A stretch of 64,000 nt of DNA from Bacteroidetes bacterium B1(2017) (lineage in GTDB: Bacteria; Bacteroidota; Bacteroidia; UKL13-3), in NCBI GenBank assembly GCA_002256395.1, contig NKJG01000008.1, positions 62,001-126,000 on the forward strand, in the 5' to 3' direction. Below the pieces are notes generated by a model. That model worked only from the letters and a program-made list of their open reading frames with translations, was not told the DNA's origin and made no database searches. The translations under genes and the position numbers were made by a program. Position 1 is the stretch's first letter; each line of letters opens with the position of its first letter. Below are positions 35,741 through 45,542 of this stretch, piece by piece.

Positions 35741-38700
35741 TTATGCAATTGTTATTGGTAATTGAATGACGAATGTTGTTCCTTCTGCCTCCGTACTTTC
35801 GACTTCCAAAGTCCCTCCATGCCCTTTGGTCACAATATCATAAGCCAATGAGAGCCCCAAGCCAGTACCTTCACCAGTTGGTTTAGTAGTGAAAAAAGGT
35901 TGAAATATTTTGGCTTTTACTTCTTCAGACATTCCAGTTCCATTGTCTCTTACACTTACAAGTATTCCATTTTCAACACTTGCCGTTTTGATTTCAACAA
36001 GCGGATTTTTGACACCTTTTGTGGCATAAAAAGCATTATTAATCAAGTTCAACAATACCCTCCCAATATCCTGCGGAATCACTTCAATTTTTGGCAAGTT
36101 TTCATCAAAATCAGTCTTGAAATCAGCGTTAAACGAACTGTCTTTGGCACGAAGTCCATGATAAGCCAATCTTAAATATTCATCTGCCAAGGCATTGATA
36201 TCTATTAATTCCTTTTCGCCTGAGCTAGTACGAGAGTGCTCAAGCATACCTTTTACGATTGAGCTTGCACGTTTGCCATGATGGTTGATTTTTTCTAAAT
36301 TCTGCTTTAAATCGCTCGCTATCTCTAAGGCAATGTCAGTATTCCCCTCTTTCATTTCTTCTTCCATTTCCGCTACTAATTCTCCGCTGACCTCCGAGAA
36401 GTTATTGACGAAATTCAAAGGGTTCTGAATCTCATGGGCTATGCCTGCGGTGAGTTCACCGAGAGAAGCGAGTTTTTCAGATTGGATGAGTTGGGCTTGG
36501 GTGGATTTAAGATCTGAATAGGCCTTTTCAATTTCTTTGGCTTGTGCAAGTTCCCTCTCTCTCGTTCTTTCTCTTTCTATCGTCAAAAGTCGGCGACGCA
36601 TAAAAATATTGGTAGCATACCCTAAGGCTACTACACAAAGACCATAAAAAATATATGCCCAAATAGATAACCACCATGGCGGATTGATTTCGAACTCGAA
36701 TTCAACAGGCTTACTCCACTTTCCGTTAAATCCTCGACTACTTACTTTAAAGGTATATTTTCCATGAAGGAGATTTCGATATTCAGCATTAGCCTTTTCA
36801 GTTATCTCACTCCATGATTTATCAACACCTTCCAGTATGTACCGATATCTTGTTTTATCCATATTGTCCAAATACATTCCAGTAAAATGAAAATCAACTT
36901 GATTCTGATTATAAGGTAGCTTGAGTTGAACTGGCAAATTAAATGGCCCTGTAATTCCCTGCCAAGTAATATTGTTTTCGTGCAAATATTCGACTATTTT
37001 AGGCAAGTTTGTTTTTAAGTAAAAAGTATCTTCTTTCATACTCCAAATTGTATCTGTTTTCTGCAAGCTTGATTGAATGAGCTTATTGCTTAGAAAATTC
37101 TGTGGCTTTCCCATTATATCAACATTACTTATAAATGTAGGAGGTAAAATCGTATCGTATTGAGGCTTATCCATTAAAGTAAGTACATCTGATATACCAA
37201 ACCAAAGTTTGCCATCCTGAGCCAGCGATGATCGAGGATTATGATCTAATCGTAAAAAACCTTGTGGCTTGCCATAATTTTTTATATTCCATGCAATGTT
37301 TTCTCCAGGATTTGCTTTTGTACTATTAGGTGTTATCACACAGAGCCCTTTACCAGTACCTACCCAGATAGAACCATCTCTTTCATTGATACTATATATT
37401 ACATCATTAGGTAAGCCATTGGCAATAGTGAATCTGGTAATTGTACCTGTATTAAGATTGGCCATAATTAATCCATGACCATTGGTACCTATCCAAATAT
37501 TACCATTATTATCTTTATTTATATCTGAATATTCGATGCTAGTTAAACCATCCATAAGAAGATGTTTTATTGTACCTTCTTTCTCATTGATTACTTGTAA
37601 TCCATTTTCAGTTGTCACCCATATTTGACCTTCATTGTCCTCTGCAAATGAAAGAACAGTTGCTCTGAGTCCATTGCTTTTCGGTAGCCTTTTTAAAGTT
37701 TTATTTTTTTCATTAATTACATATAAACCGTCTCTACTAAGCCATATTTGCCCTTTACTATCTTCAAATAGGGTAGTAGTAAATTTTCTGTCAATGCCTT
37801 GAGCAGAGTCTATATGACTTATGATGCCCGCCATTGGATCAATGACATCCACAGCTGAAGCACCTCCTACGATCCAAACTCTGCCTTTGGAATCTGTCAT
37901 TAAATCATTCGCAGAGTTACCTGACAATCCATGTTCTTTTGTAATTGTTTTAAATGTTCCATTTTTTTCATCAATGATATCAATTCCGGTCTTAGCTAAA
38001 GAACTTACCCAAACGCGAGACAAACTATCCTGAGCGAACCCATAGTAAAATGATGTTTCATTGCTTAATCCATCATTGCTACTTAAATGATGGATGCCTC
38101 CTCCTGCTACATTGTAAATATTGGCTTCACCTCCATTTAAGCCTATCCATATTTGATGCTGGTTGTCCGCAAAAATAGAAGTTACTTTATCATTGCTTAG
38201 GCCATTGGCTGTACTAAAATGCTGATAGGTCTGTTCCCTGACATTGAAAACATAAACGCCATCATTAATGGTAGGTATCCATAATCTATCCTTTTCATCA
38301 AATGTAAGTCCACCAAAGGGAATTTCATTGCTAAGGCCCTGCTCTTTACCAACTTGTTTTAAAACACCTGCTTTTTCATCAAGCATGAGAACCCCCATAC
38401 TATAAACACCAAACCAAATGTGGCCACCTTTGTCTTCTACTATGGTATTGAAGTAACCCGGAATATGTTTTATTATTCCCGCTTTTACATCTATCATGTC
38501 AATGTATTTACCACTTACCCAAATTCTTTCCTTACTATCTTGAAAAATTTTACCATAACTATTGCCACTTAATGGGTGGTCTTTAGTAAGGAGTTTTATA
38601 GTCCCATCTTTTGGGTTTATAACATTTATTCCTTTATCAGTTGTTATCCATATCCTGCCTTTTTTATCTTCCATAATCCCTCGGACGCTGTTACTACTTA

Positions 38701-39427
38701 GCCCTTCTGATGTGGTGATATGTTTTATGATGCCAGTTTTTTTGTTGATTACACTCACACCATTATTTAGTTGGTACCTGACCCAGATTTGATCTTGTTT
38801 GTCTATAAGAATTCGTATTATCCAAGGGGAAAGGAGTCCTTGACCAAGGGAAAAGGTCTCACAGTATTCTCCATCAAAACTATTAAGCCCATCATCAGAT
38901 GCAATCCATATAATTCCGTTTTTATCTTGCTTAATGTCGGAATAAACAGTGCCTGATAAACCCTGATCCAATCCAAATTTCAAAAGGTTGTCAGAAGCTC
39001 CATCTTTCAGGCGAGGCAAGCTTGATTTAGTTCTCTTGGGTTGGCCCAGTAGAGCCATTTTATATCTTAGCTTTTTAGTTGGAGCAGCATCAAGATTAAA
39101 TAATGTATCCTTAAAACTATTTAAATCAAATTTAGAATCCTTCATTGGCTTGAGTAACTGAATGGGATTACCTAGTACTATTGGCTTGGAAGGGATTTTG
39201 TCTAAGTCAAATTTTTCTGACTTAATAGGTTGAAAACTATCTTGGTTTATATTTACCCATTCAAGCTTTTGGGGTTTGCTGAAGATTAATTTTTCGGTTA
39301 TTGGTTCAGAAAATTCCGATTCTTGTAAAGGAAAAGGAACATTACGAGGTGAGTTATTACAAGCACTTACCGTCAATAAAATTAAACAACAATATGTTAT
39401 AAATGTTAGATTTTGGTTCTTTGTCAT
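35741..39427 (-). CDS. propeller-type histidine kinase (two-component propeller, Y_Y_Y), array member C
   Basis: This 1228-residue kinase has a lipoprotein-like signal (YCCLILLTVSACNN) and a ~110-residue stalk containing the phrase PIVLGNPIQL, similar to IVTVGNPTVV in the hybrid sensor. About 14 propeller repeats (D-G-IWIGT type) follow, then a Y_Y_Y domain (about 800-880), a membrane helix (IWAYIFYGLCVVALGYATNIF), DHp with His998 and the ATPase domain ending FVIQLPITIA. The catalytic half is of the array type, unlike that of the hybrid sensor. It heads the four-gene block, and its C-terminus and downstream junction match those of 47604-49580, whose sensor is unrelated. Confidence 0.95.
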   Translation of the reverse strand: MTKNQNLTFITYCCLILLTVSACNNSPRNVPFPLQESEFSEPITEKLIFSKPQKLEWVNINQDSFQPIKSEKFDLDKIPSKPIVLGNPIQLLKPMKDSKFDLNSFKDTLFNLDAAPTKKLRYKMALLGQPKRTKSSLPRLKDGASDNLLKFGLDQGLSGTVYSDIKQDKNGIIWIASDDGLNSFDGEYCETFSLGQGLLSPWIIRILIDKQDQIWVRYQLNNGVSVINKKTGIIKHITTSEGLSSNSVRGIMEDKKGRIWITTDKGINVINPKDGTIKLLTKDHPLSGNSYGKIFQDSKERIWVSGKYIDMIDVKAGIIKHIPGYFNTIVEDKGGHIWFGVYSMGVLMLDEKAGVLKQVGKEQGLSNEIPFGGLTFDEKDRLWIPTINDGVYVFNVREQTYQHFSTANGLSNDKVTSIFADNQHQIWIGLNGGEANIYNVAGGGIHHLSSNDGLSNETSFYYGFAQDSLSRVWVSSLAKTGIDIIDEKNGTFKTITKEHGLSGNSANDLMTDSKGRVWIVGGASAVDVIDPMAGIISHIDSAQGIDRKFTTTLFEDSKGQIWLSRDGLYVINEKNKTLKRLPKSNGLRATVLSFAEDNEGQIWVTTENGLQVINEKEGTIKHLLMDGLTSIEYSDINKDNNGNIWIGTNGHGLIMANLNTGTITRFTIANGLPNDVIYSINERDGSIWVGTGKGLCVITPNSTKANPGENIAWNIKNYGKPQGFLRLDHNPRSSLAQDGKLWFGISDVLTLMDKPQYDTILPPTFISNVDIMGKPQNFLSNKLIQSSLQKTDTIWSMKEDTFYLKTNLPKIVEYLHENNITWQGITGPFNLPVQLKLPYNQNQVDFHFTGMYLDNMDKTRYRYILEGVDKSWSEITEKANAEYRNLLHGKYTFKVSSRGFNGKWSKPVEFEFEINPPWWLSIWAYIFYGLCVVALGYATNIFMRRRLLTIERERTRERELAQAKEIEKAYSDLKSTQAQLIQSEKLASLGELTAGIAHEIQNPLNFVNNFSEVSGELVAEMEEEMKEGNTDIALEIASDLKQNLEKINHHGKRASSIVKGMLEHSRTSSGEKELIDINALADEYLRLAYHGLRAKDSSFNADFKTDFDENLPKIEVIPQDIGRVLLNLINNAFYATKGVKNPLVEIKTASVENGILVSVRDNGTGMSEEVKAKIFQPFFTTKPTGEGTGLGLSLAYDIVTKGHGGTLEVESTEAEGTTFVIQLPITIA

Positions 39428-39655
39428 AATGGAAAAATAATTTTGAATACGAAGCTTCTATCGATTCTGATTTTATATTTTTATTAAATGTAGTTTTCTT
39501 ATTACTATTATTTGTACTGTCCTTAATCGTTATGCCATGATCCTTCACCATATCATAAATTGTCTAAATCACCGATTTGCACAGATGAATGGGTGGCACG
39601 GATTTGATTTTTATGTTATTCAACCGTGCAATCTTTTAATCATTTCAATTGTGGT

Positions 39656-39960
39656 TCAGACAACTGGTAACTGAACAATAAACTCACTGCCCTCTCCCTC
39701 TTTCGTCTCCACTTTCAACTCCCCACCATGTGCTTTTACGATGTCATAACTCAATCCTACTCATTCTCTAATAGGCTATATAGTAAAATAGGGTTGAAAG
39801 TATTATCCAGTGTTTTTTGAAGGAAGTCGTTACCGTTGTTTCTCACTCTAATCAAAATTTTGCCACTATCTTTCTTTGTGCTCACCTCAATAATTGGCTT
39901 ATATGCTTTGCCTTCTACATTCAGTTTTTGCTTTTTTATTCACTATTGTAAAAGCACTCG
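39656..39960 (-). pseudogene. relic of an array-type histidine kinase (ATPase domain)
   Basis: The minus strand, with frame changes and stops, reads PIIEVSTKKDSGKILIRVRNNGNDF, then FNPILLYS in place of FQPFFTTK, a broken G2 box, and YDIVKAHGGELKVETKEGEG followed by SEFIVQLPVV and a stop at 39656. The KAHGGELKVE tail resembles KANGGELKVE of 43561-45540 rather than the KGHGGT tail of the other members. The relic lies between the Tricorn-like protease and member C. The DNA at 39428-39655 contains only AT-rich sequence and a stretch (about 39570-39615) resembling Bacteroidota intergenic repeats. Confidence 0.85.
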
Positions 39961-40018
39961 TATCGTAAATTTTCATTTTCATACGAATCCAAAATCAATC
40001 AGCTATTTTATCCTTACA

Positions 40019-40059
40019 AAAAAGGTTAAGCATAAAGACTTCCTATGCTTAACCTTTTT
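40019..40059. terminator. intrinsic terminator of the Tricorn-like protease gene
   Basis: AAAAAGGTTAAGCATA (40019-40034) pairs perfectly over 16 bp with TATGCTTAACCTTTTT (40044-40059) around a 9-base loop. It lies 19 bp past the stop of the minus-strand gene at 40078. Confidence 0.92.
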
Positions 40060-40077
40060 GAAGGAAAGTATCGCTTT

Positions 40078-43000
40078 TTATTTACGAACCCTTACTGGGT
40101 ATGATGGTGTTTTCATTTGTTTTGGCGGATTGGCCTTTAATTGCTCCATTACAATCTCAATTGCCTTCTCCAATTGCGGGTCTCTTCCTTTCATAACATC
40201 AGCTGGCCACTGTTCTACTTCTATATCTGGCGGTGTACCCACGTTTTCTATGCCAAATCCCTTTTCATCATAAAAAGCAAGATTGGGTGCGGTAACGGAG
40301 CCGCCATCGACAAACTCAGGAAAACCAAGAACGCCGACTAAACCACCCCATGTAGTTTTACCCACAAGTGTTCCAAGTTTTGCCTGCCGAAAGAGGTAAG
40401 GCAAATAATCACCGCCTGAACCTGCGGTTTCATCGATTAGCATTACTTTGGGGCCTTGTATCGATGCATTGGGTGCTTTTTGATCCTTGCCATGACGATA
40501 GTTCCAGTAAGATTGCACGGGGCGTTTTAGTATATCAATATAATAATCGGCTAATTGACCACCACCATTAAACCGTTCATCGATAATGATACCTGCCTTA
40601 TTGGCCTGCGGAAAGAAATAGCGTTTGAAATATTCGTGACCTGAAGCAGCAGTATTGGGCACATATACATAAGCCACTTGCCCGTTGGTAGCTTCATGCA
40701 CTTTTTTCATATTGCCTTCTACCCAATCGCGGTTACGCAGTGCACTTTCGCTGGCAATTGGGGTCACTTTAACGGTTCTTGGATTGGAACCATCTGCCGC
40801 AGTCGAAAGGGTCAAGGTTACTATTTTTTCTGACGTGTTTTCAAAAAAACTATAAAAGTTATTTTCAGTGCTTACATTTTGACCATTAACCGCAATGATG
40901 TAATCGCCCACACTCACATCCACACCAGGTTCGGTAAGTGGCGAACGCAAATCAGGTGTCCAGTTTAATCCACCATAAATTTTCTTAATACGATATCGGT
41001 TGTTGTTTACTTCGTAATCAGCACCAAGGAGGCCACCAGAAACAATCTCAGGATTTGCCCGGCGGTCACCTACTGAAAACCTGTGATGACCCACCGCCAA
41101 TTCGCTACACATCCATTGCATTACCCTGTACAAATCATTGCTACTTGAAAGATCGGGCAATAATACCTCATATTTTTTCTTCATAGCTCCCCAATCAGCA
41201 CCGTGCATGCCAGGATCATAGAAATAATCACGATTGACACGCCATGCTTCATTGAAAATATTCTGCCATTCATCCTTGGGCGAAATTTTCACCTGCAACA
41301 AAGAGGTATTTATCATTGCATCAGGACCAGGTTTTTGACCCACCGAAGTGATACCCCACTTGCCTTTGCTGTTAAACAACATTTTTTCGCCCTTGCCTGC
41401 AATCAAGAAACCATCCGCAGGCATAATAGGCTCTTCTTTACGTTTCTTTAAGCTGTAATTATGCAACATGGTTCCTGCTGTATTGGCAGGCGTAGATGAT
41501 AAATAATATAATTCACCTTCTTTACCAATGGCTAATGAACTATACATGCCTTTTGATAGAGGAAATGGAACAATACGGTTTGCCAAACCATCCCAATCAA
41601 TTTTCATGGCAGGTTTTGGTGTTGTGGCTTTTGTACTATCTGGCTTTGCTGCTAGTTTATCAGTGGAAGCCTCTTTTACTTCCTCCATATCATTCTCTTT
41701 GGCAAAAGGCGACTTAACTGATTTTTGCAAGGTTACCAAGTATATTGTATTAGATAACCTCATGTCCTGCCTGGATTGGTCAAACCAGTTGACAACTGGC
41801 CCTGCATCGGTACTTGCCAGCATGTAAAGGTATTTTCCTGAAGGGTCAAACTTGGGATTAGAAACATTGCTTAGCCCATCCGAAACAGGGTAAGATTTGT
41901 TTTCAGCCACCGAATAAATAAAAGCCTTTTCAAAGTTGGTTTCGGTAATAATGGTATAAGCCACAAAATTTCCATCGGCTGACCAACTGCCAAATAGGTC
42001 ACGGAATGGACCTGGTATATAATGCACATCTTCTCCAATCTTTTCGATTTTACCCGATGCAATATCCAATACATAAAGGCGACGTCCGTTGTCTACAAAA
42101 CAAAGTTTTTTGCTATCGGGCGACCAATATATATGGGCATAAAAACCAGAACCGCTCAATTTGAAAACTTTTGGTTCTCCGCTTCCGTCTTGATTTTTAA
42201 TATGCAATGCATATTCGCCACTTGCATCAGAGAAATAGGCAATTGATTTTCCATCGTTTGACCATGCTGGATATTTTTCATGGGTACCCGATGTGTTAGT
42301 TAAGTTCAGTTGATCACCCTTTTGGCCAGGTAGTGTAATTATTTCGCCACGGAAATCAACTACTATCCTTGCACCCGAAGGTGAAATATGACCTGAACGG
42401 ATGTAGTTATCGCCTTTTACAAACCGCGGACGGAGATCAAGCAAATCGGCAGAAATACCAATCTTTAATTTAGTTATGGCATTGGTGGCGGTATTGTAAG
42501 TATGCAGATAGCCAGCCTGTGCAAAAATGATATCTCCAGCAACGCCTTCAAGACTTGAAACTGGAAAATCATTGAACTTAGTCAACTGGGCAACCGCCTT
42601 GGTATCGAGGTCGTAGCTATATAAATTAAATTCGCCGTTGCGGTCGCTCCGGAAATATACTTTTTTGCCTTTCCAAACAGGTTTAGAGTCGTTGCTTCCG
42701 CCTTTCGGTTTAGGTATTTCGGTAACAGCATTCGTCTTCGTATCATACAGCCATATTCGGCTCATAGTGCCACCACGATAGTTTTTCCATTGCTCAAAAG
42801 CATCGAAAAGTGTGGTGTAGGCAATCTTGCTTCCATCTGGGCTATAGGATGCCCATTTTGCATTGGGAATGGGTAGTTGCAGTTCGCTGCCATTACTAAT
42901 ATCTACCGTAAACAATTGGGTGTAGCTTGTAGTAAAACTGTTACGCTGCGATGCAAACAAAACCTTTTTGCCATCGGTTGAGAAATCGCGAACCAAATCA

Positions 43001-43338
43001 GCACTAGGATGCCAAGTAAGTCTTTTGGGAATACCGCCTGCTACAGGCACTATAAATACATCGCTATTGCCATCATATTGACCAGTAAAAGCAATCATGC
43101 TGCCATCGGGCGAAAAAACGGGGTTGGATTCCAGTCCTTCGCTTACGGTAATGCGTCGCGGATAAGAACCATCACGATTAGCCACCCAAAGGTCTTCGGC
43201 ATAAATAAAGGCAATATGTGTTTTACTGATAGCAGGCTGCCATAACAGGCGGGTGTCGCTTGTATCAATGGCAAATGTTAGCTGTAAAAAGCTGGTCATG
43301 AATACTATGATTAGCAGTACCCGGAAAGAGATTTTCAT
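40078..43338 (-). CDS. Tricorn-like S41 family protease
   Basis: This 1086-residue secreted protein (signal to about residue 23) has an N-terminal Tricorn-type beta-propeller region built from WD40-like/PD40 repeats (SPDGSMIAFTGQYDGNSDVF, SPDGSKIAYTT, SNDGKSIAYFSDASGEY). A C1 domain, a PDZ domain (LTEPGVDVSVGDYIIAVNGQNV) and an S41 peptidase domain follow. The nucleophile Ser (about residue 975) sits in ETAGSGGDYLPYLFR, with downstream GKTTWGGLVG. Tricorn proteases degrade oligopeptides; this one would act in the periplasm. It has its own terminator, interrupts the kinase array and may be an unrelated neighbour. Confidence 0.93.
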   Translation of the reverse strand: MKISFRVLLIIVFMTSFLQLTFAIDTSDTRLLWQPAISKTHIAFIYAEDLWVANRDGSYPRRITVSEGLESNPVFSPDGSMIAFTGQYDGNSDVFIVPVAGGIPKRLTWHPSADLVRDFSTDGKKVLFASQRNSFTTSYTQLFTVDISNGSELQLPIPNAKWASYSPDGSKIAYTTLFDAFEQWKNYRGGTMSRIWLYDTKTNAVTEIPKPKGGSNDSKPVWKGKKVYFRSDRNGEFNLYSYDLDTKAVAQLTKFNDFPVSSLEGVAGDIIFAQAGYLHTYNTATNAITKLKIGISADLLDLRPRFVKGDNYIRSGHISPSGARIVVDFRGEIITLPGQKGDQLNLTNTSGTHEKYPAWSNDGKSIAYFSDASGEYALHIKNQDGSGEPKVFKLSGSGFYAHIYWSPDSKKLCFVDNGRRLYVLDIASGKIEKIGEDVHYIPGPFRDLFGSWSADGNFVAYTIITETNFEKAFIYSVAENKSYPVSDGLSNVSNPKFDPSGKYLYMLASTDAGPVVNWFDQSRQDMRLSNTIYLVTLQKSVKSPFAKENDMEEVKEASTDKLAAKPDSTKATTPKPAMKIDWDGLANRIVPFPLSKGMYSSLAIGKEGELYYLSSTPANTAGTMLHNYSLKKRKEEPIMPADGFLIAGKGEKMLFNSKGKWGITSVGQKPGPDAMINTSLLQVKISPKDEWQNIFNEAWRVNRDYFYDPGMHGADWGAMKKKYEVLLPDLSSSNDLYRVMQWMCSELAVGHHRFSVGDRRANPEIVSGGLLGADYEVNNNRYRIKKIYGGLNWTPDLRSPLTEPGVDVSVGDYIIAVNGQNVSTENNFYSFFENTSEKIVTLTLSTAADGSNPRTVKVTPIASESALRNRDWVEGNMKKVHEATNGQVAYVYVPNTAASGHEYFKRYFFPQANKAGIIIDERFNGGGQLADYYIDILKRPVQSYWNYRHGKDQKAPNASIQGPKVMLIDETAGSGGDYLPYLFRQAKLGTLVGKTTWGGLVGVLGFPEFVDGGSVTAPNLAFYDEKGFGIENVGTPPDIEVEQWPADVMKGRDPQLEKAIEIVMEQLKANPPKQMKTPSYPVRVRK

Positions 43339-43560
43339 ACGGAGTTTTGTTTAAAAGTTATTATTAAAAATTGTTCTAACAAATCAAGAAGGAATTCTTT
43401 TACCCTTCATGCGACTTACAATAAATGATGGTTAGCAAGATAGGAAATAATCAGTTATGATGGTTGATATCATAATTTTTTTCAGCTGACTTAGGACCCG
43501 AATTATTCACAGTGGGCACATGATATTCCTAACTGATGGTATTGATTTCAGCAGGTATTC

Positions 43561-45540
43561 TTACACTATTGGCAATTGAACAATAAATATTGAGCCATCG
43601 CCTTCATTCGTTTCAACCTTCAATTCCCCACCATTTGCTTTCACAATATCAAAAGCCAAACTTAGCCCCAAACCAGTCCCTTGCCCTGTTGGTTTTGTGG
43701 TGAAAAATGGTTGGAAGATTTTGGATTTTACATCGTCAGACATTCCAGTTCCATTGTCTCTTACACTTACAAGTATTCCATTTTCAACACTTGCCGTTTT
43801 GATTTCAACAAGCGGATTTTTGACACCTTTCGTTGCATAAAACGCGTTATTAATCAAATTCAAAAGTACCCTCCCAATATCCTGCGGAATCACTTCAATT
43901 TTTGGCAAGTTTTCATCAAAATCAGTTTTGAAATCGCTATTAAAATCTTTATCCTTTGCTCTCAAACCATGATAAGCCAATCTTAAATATTCATCAGACA
44001 AGGCATTGATATCTGTAAGTTCTTTTTCTCCAGAACTGGTTTTTGAGTGTTCCAGCATACCTTTAACGATGTTGCTGGCTCTTTTACCGTGGAGAGTAAT
44101 TTTTTCTAGGTTTTGTTTTAAATCATTTGAAATAGCTTTGGCTTCTGTAATATCTCCTTTATCCAATTCCTGATTCATTTCGCCAACCAATTCTGCTGAA
44201 ACCTCCGAAAAGTTATTGACAAAATTCAAGGGGTTTTGTATTTCGTGGGCAATTCCTGCAGTGAGTTCTCCGAGGCTGGCGAGTTTCTCGGATTGGATGA
44301 GTTGGGCTTGGGTGGATTTGAGGGTTTCCAGTGTTTGTTGGAGTTGGGTACGTTGTTGGTGAATTTCGTCGCGTTGGCGTTGGAGTAAGGCGTTGGCTTT
44401 TTGCTTTTGGCGGTTGTTGCGATAAAGAAAGAGACTAAAAACAGATACAAGGAATAACCCACCAAGCAATGCATAAAACCGAATGGAATTGGTGTATTCT
44501 GCTTTGGCTTTTTCTACCTCCTGCATTCGTTCTTTTTCCTGATATTCTAAGTCAATCAAGCGTTGCGTATCGCCTTGTTCTTCAAATTCTTTAAAGCCTG
44601 CGATGGCTATTTTAAAATACTTGTTGGCTTCCCGATGTTTGTTGAGCTTCTCATAAACGGTAGCGATTCCAAGACTGTAATTTTTTTTTGCCGTTAACGA
44701 ATCACCACTTGTAGAACCCATCTGATAGGCTAATTGGTAATAGTGAAGGGCAGAGTCAAGTTGATTAAAGTGGAGGTAAAAACCGCCAAATCCTGAGGTT
44801 TGTTCAATAATTCTTTTTTGATCGTTGAATTTTTTATAAAGTGCCAACGCTTGTCTACCGTAGTCCCGTGCTTTTGAATAGGATTTCTCCATAAAAAATA
44901 TTGTCGCTTTGAACTGTAAGGCGTCTGCTCTTCTTAAATTATTTTCTGGATTAAGTTGGAGCGATTGATCAAGGTAGTATTTGGCAGAGTCTAACTGATT
45001 TATTTCGGGTCTTTGGTAGATATTCCCAATGCCATTTAAAGCACTTATTAATTCTTCCTTGTTGTTGATTTTTCGGGCCAGTTGTTCTACTTTTAAGTAG
45101 TTGGAGAGTTCTTTGCGAGAATCTTTCTTTAGCCAGTGAATAAGTGAGAAACCGCGTAAGCTTCTGATTATGCCCAGGGTATCGTTTAGCTCCTCGTAAA
45201 TTTTAAGGCTTTTTTGATAATTTTCAATCGCTGTCACACGAATAGAACTGGCTTTATTTATATTGCCTAATATTAACAAAGCCTCTGCCTCCCCGATTCG
45301 ATAATTAATCTTTTGGCTTAATTCAAGTGCTTGATTGGTGTAGCGGGTTGCAATGTCTGCGTTACGGATGGGCGAAGGGAGTCCCAAGGCTTGGCCCAGT
45401 TTTAGGAGCACATTTATTCGGCTCGTGTCGGGCTTCGTCTTAGTCAATTGGATTTTTAGGCTATCAATAGTTTGTCGGCTTTGAGCAAAACCAAGGCTGC
45501 AAGTGACGGCAATCAAGAGTAAAAACAGTAATCTCTTCAT
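43561..45540 (-). CDS. TPR-type histidine kinase, array member A'
   Basis: This 659-residue kinase has a signal peptide and TPR-type sensor nearly identical to those of 31704-33704. The membrane helix and coiled coil are also shared (QRQRDEIHQQRTQLQQTLETLKS). The DHp domain carries His432 but a different hairpin loop (EMNQELDKGDITEAKAISND), and the C-terminus is KANGGELKVETNEGDG then SIFIVQLPIV. It is the last gene of the block that starts near 59.7 kb. The 222-bp gap between it and the Tricorn-like gene has no supported feature beyond short A/T-rich inverted repeats. Confidence 0.95.
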   Translation of the reverse strand: MKRLLFLLLIAVTCSLGFAQSRQTIDSLKIQLTKTKPDTSRINVLLKLGQALGLPSPIRNADIATRYTNQALELSQKINYRIGEAEALLILGNINKASSIRVTAIENYQKSLKIYEELNDTLGIIRSLRGFSLIHWLKKDSRKELSNYLKVEQLARKINNKEELISALNGIGNIYQRPEINQLDSAKYYLDQSLQLNPENNLRRADALQFKATIFFMEKSYSKARDYGRQALALYKKFNDQKRIIEQTSGFGGFYLHFNQLDSALHYYQLAYQMGSTSGDSLTAKKNYSLGIATVYEKLNKHREANKYFKIAIAGFKEFEEQGDTQRLIDLEYQEKERMQEVEKAKAEYTNSIRFYALLGGLFLVSVFSLFLYRNNRQKQKANALLQRQRDEIHQQRTQLQQTLETLKSTQAQLIQSEKLASLGELTAGIAHEIQNPLNFVNNFSEVSAELVGEMNQELDKGDITEAKAISNDLKQNLEKITLHGKRASNIVKGMLEHSKTSSGEKELTDINALSDEYLRLAYHGLRAKDKDFNSDFKTDFDENLPKIEVIPQDIGRVLLNLINNAFYATKGVKNPLVEIKTASVENGILVSVRDNGTGMSDDVKSKIFQPFFTTKPTGQGTGLGLSLAFDIVKANGGELKVETNEGDGSIFIVQLPIV

Positions 45541-45542
45541 TT

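Noticed and set aside
39357-39551. A 64-codon minus-strand frame upstream of kinase member C
   Set aside because: It overlaps the start of the kinase, is rich in N, K and S, and has no coding-like conservation.
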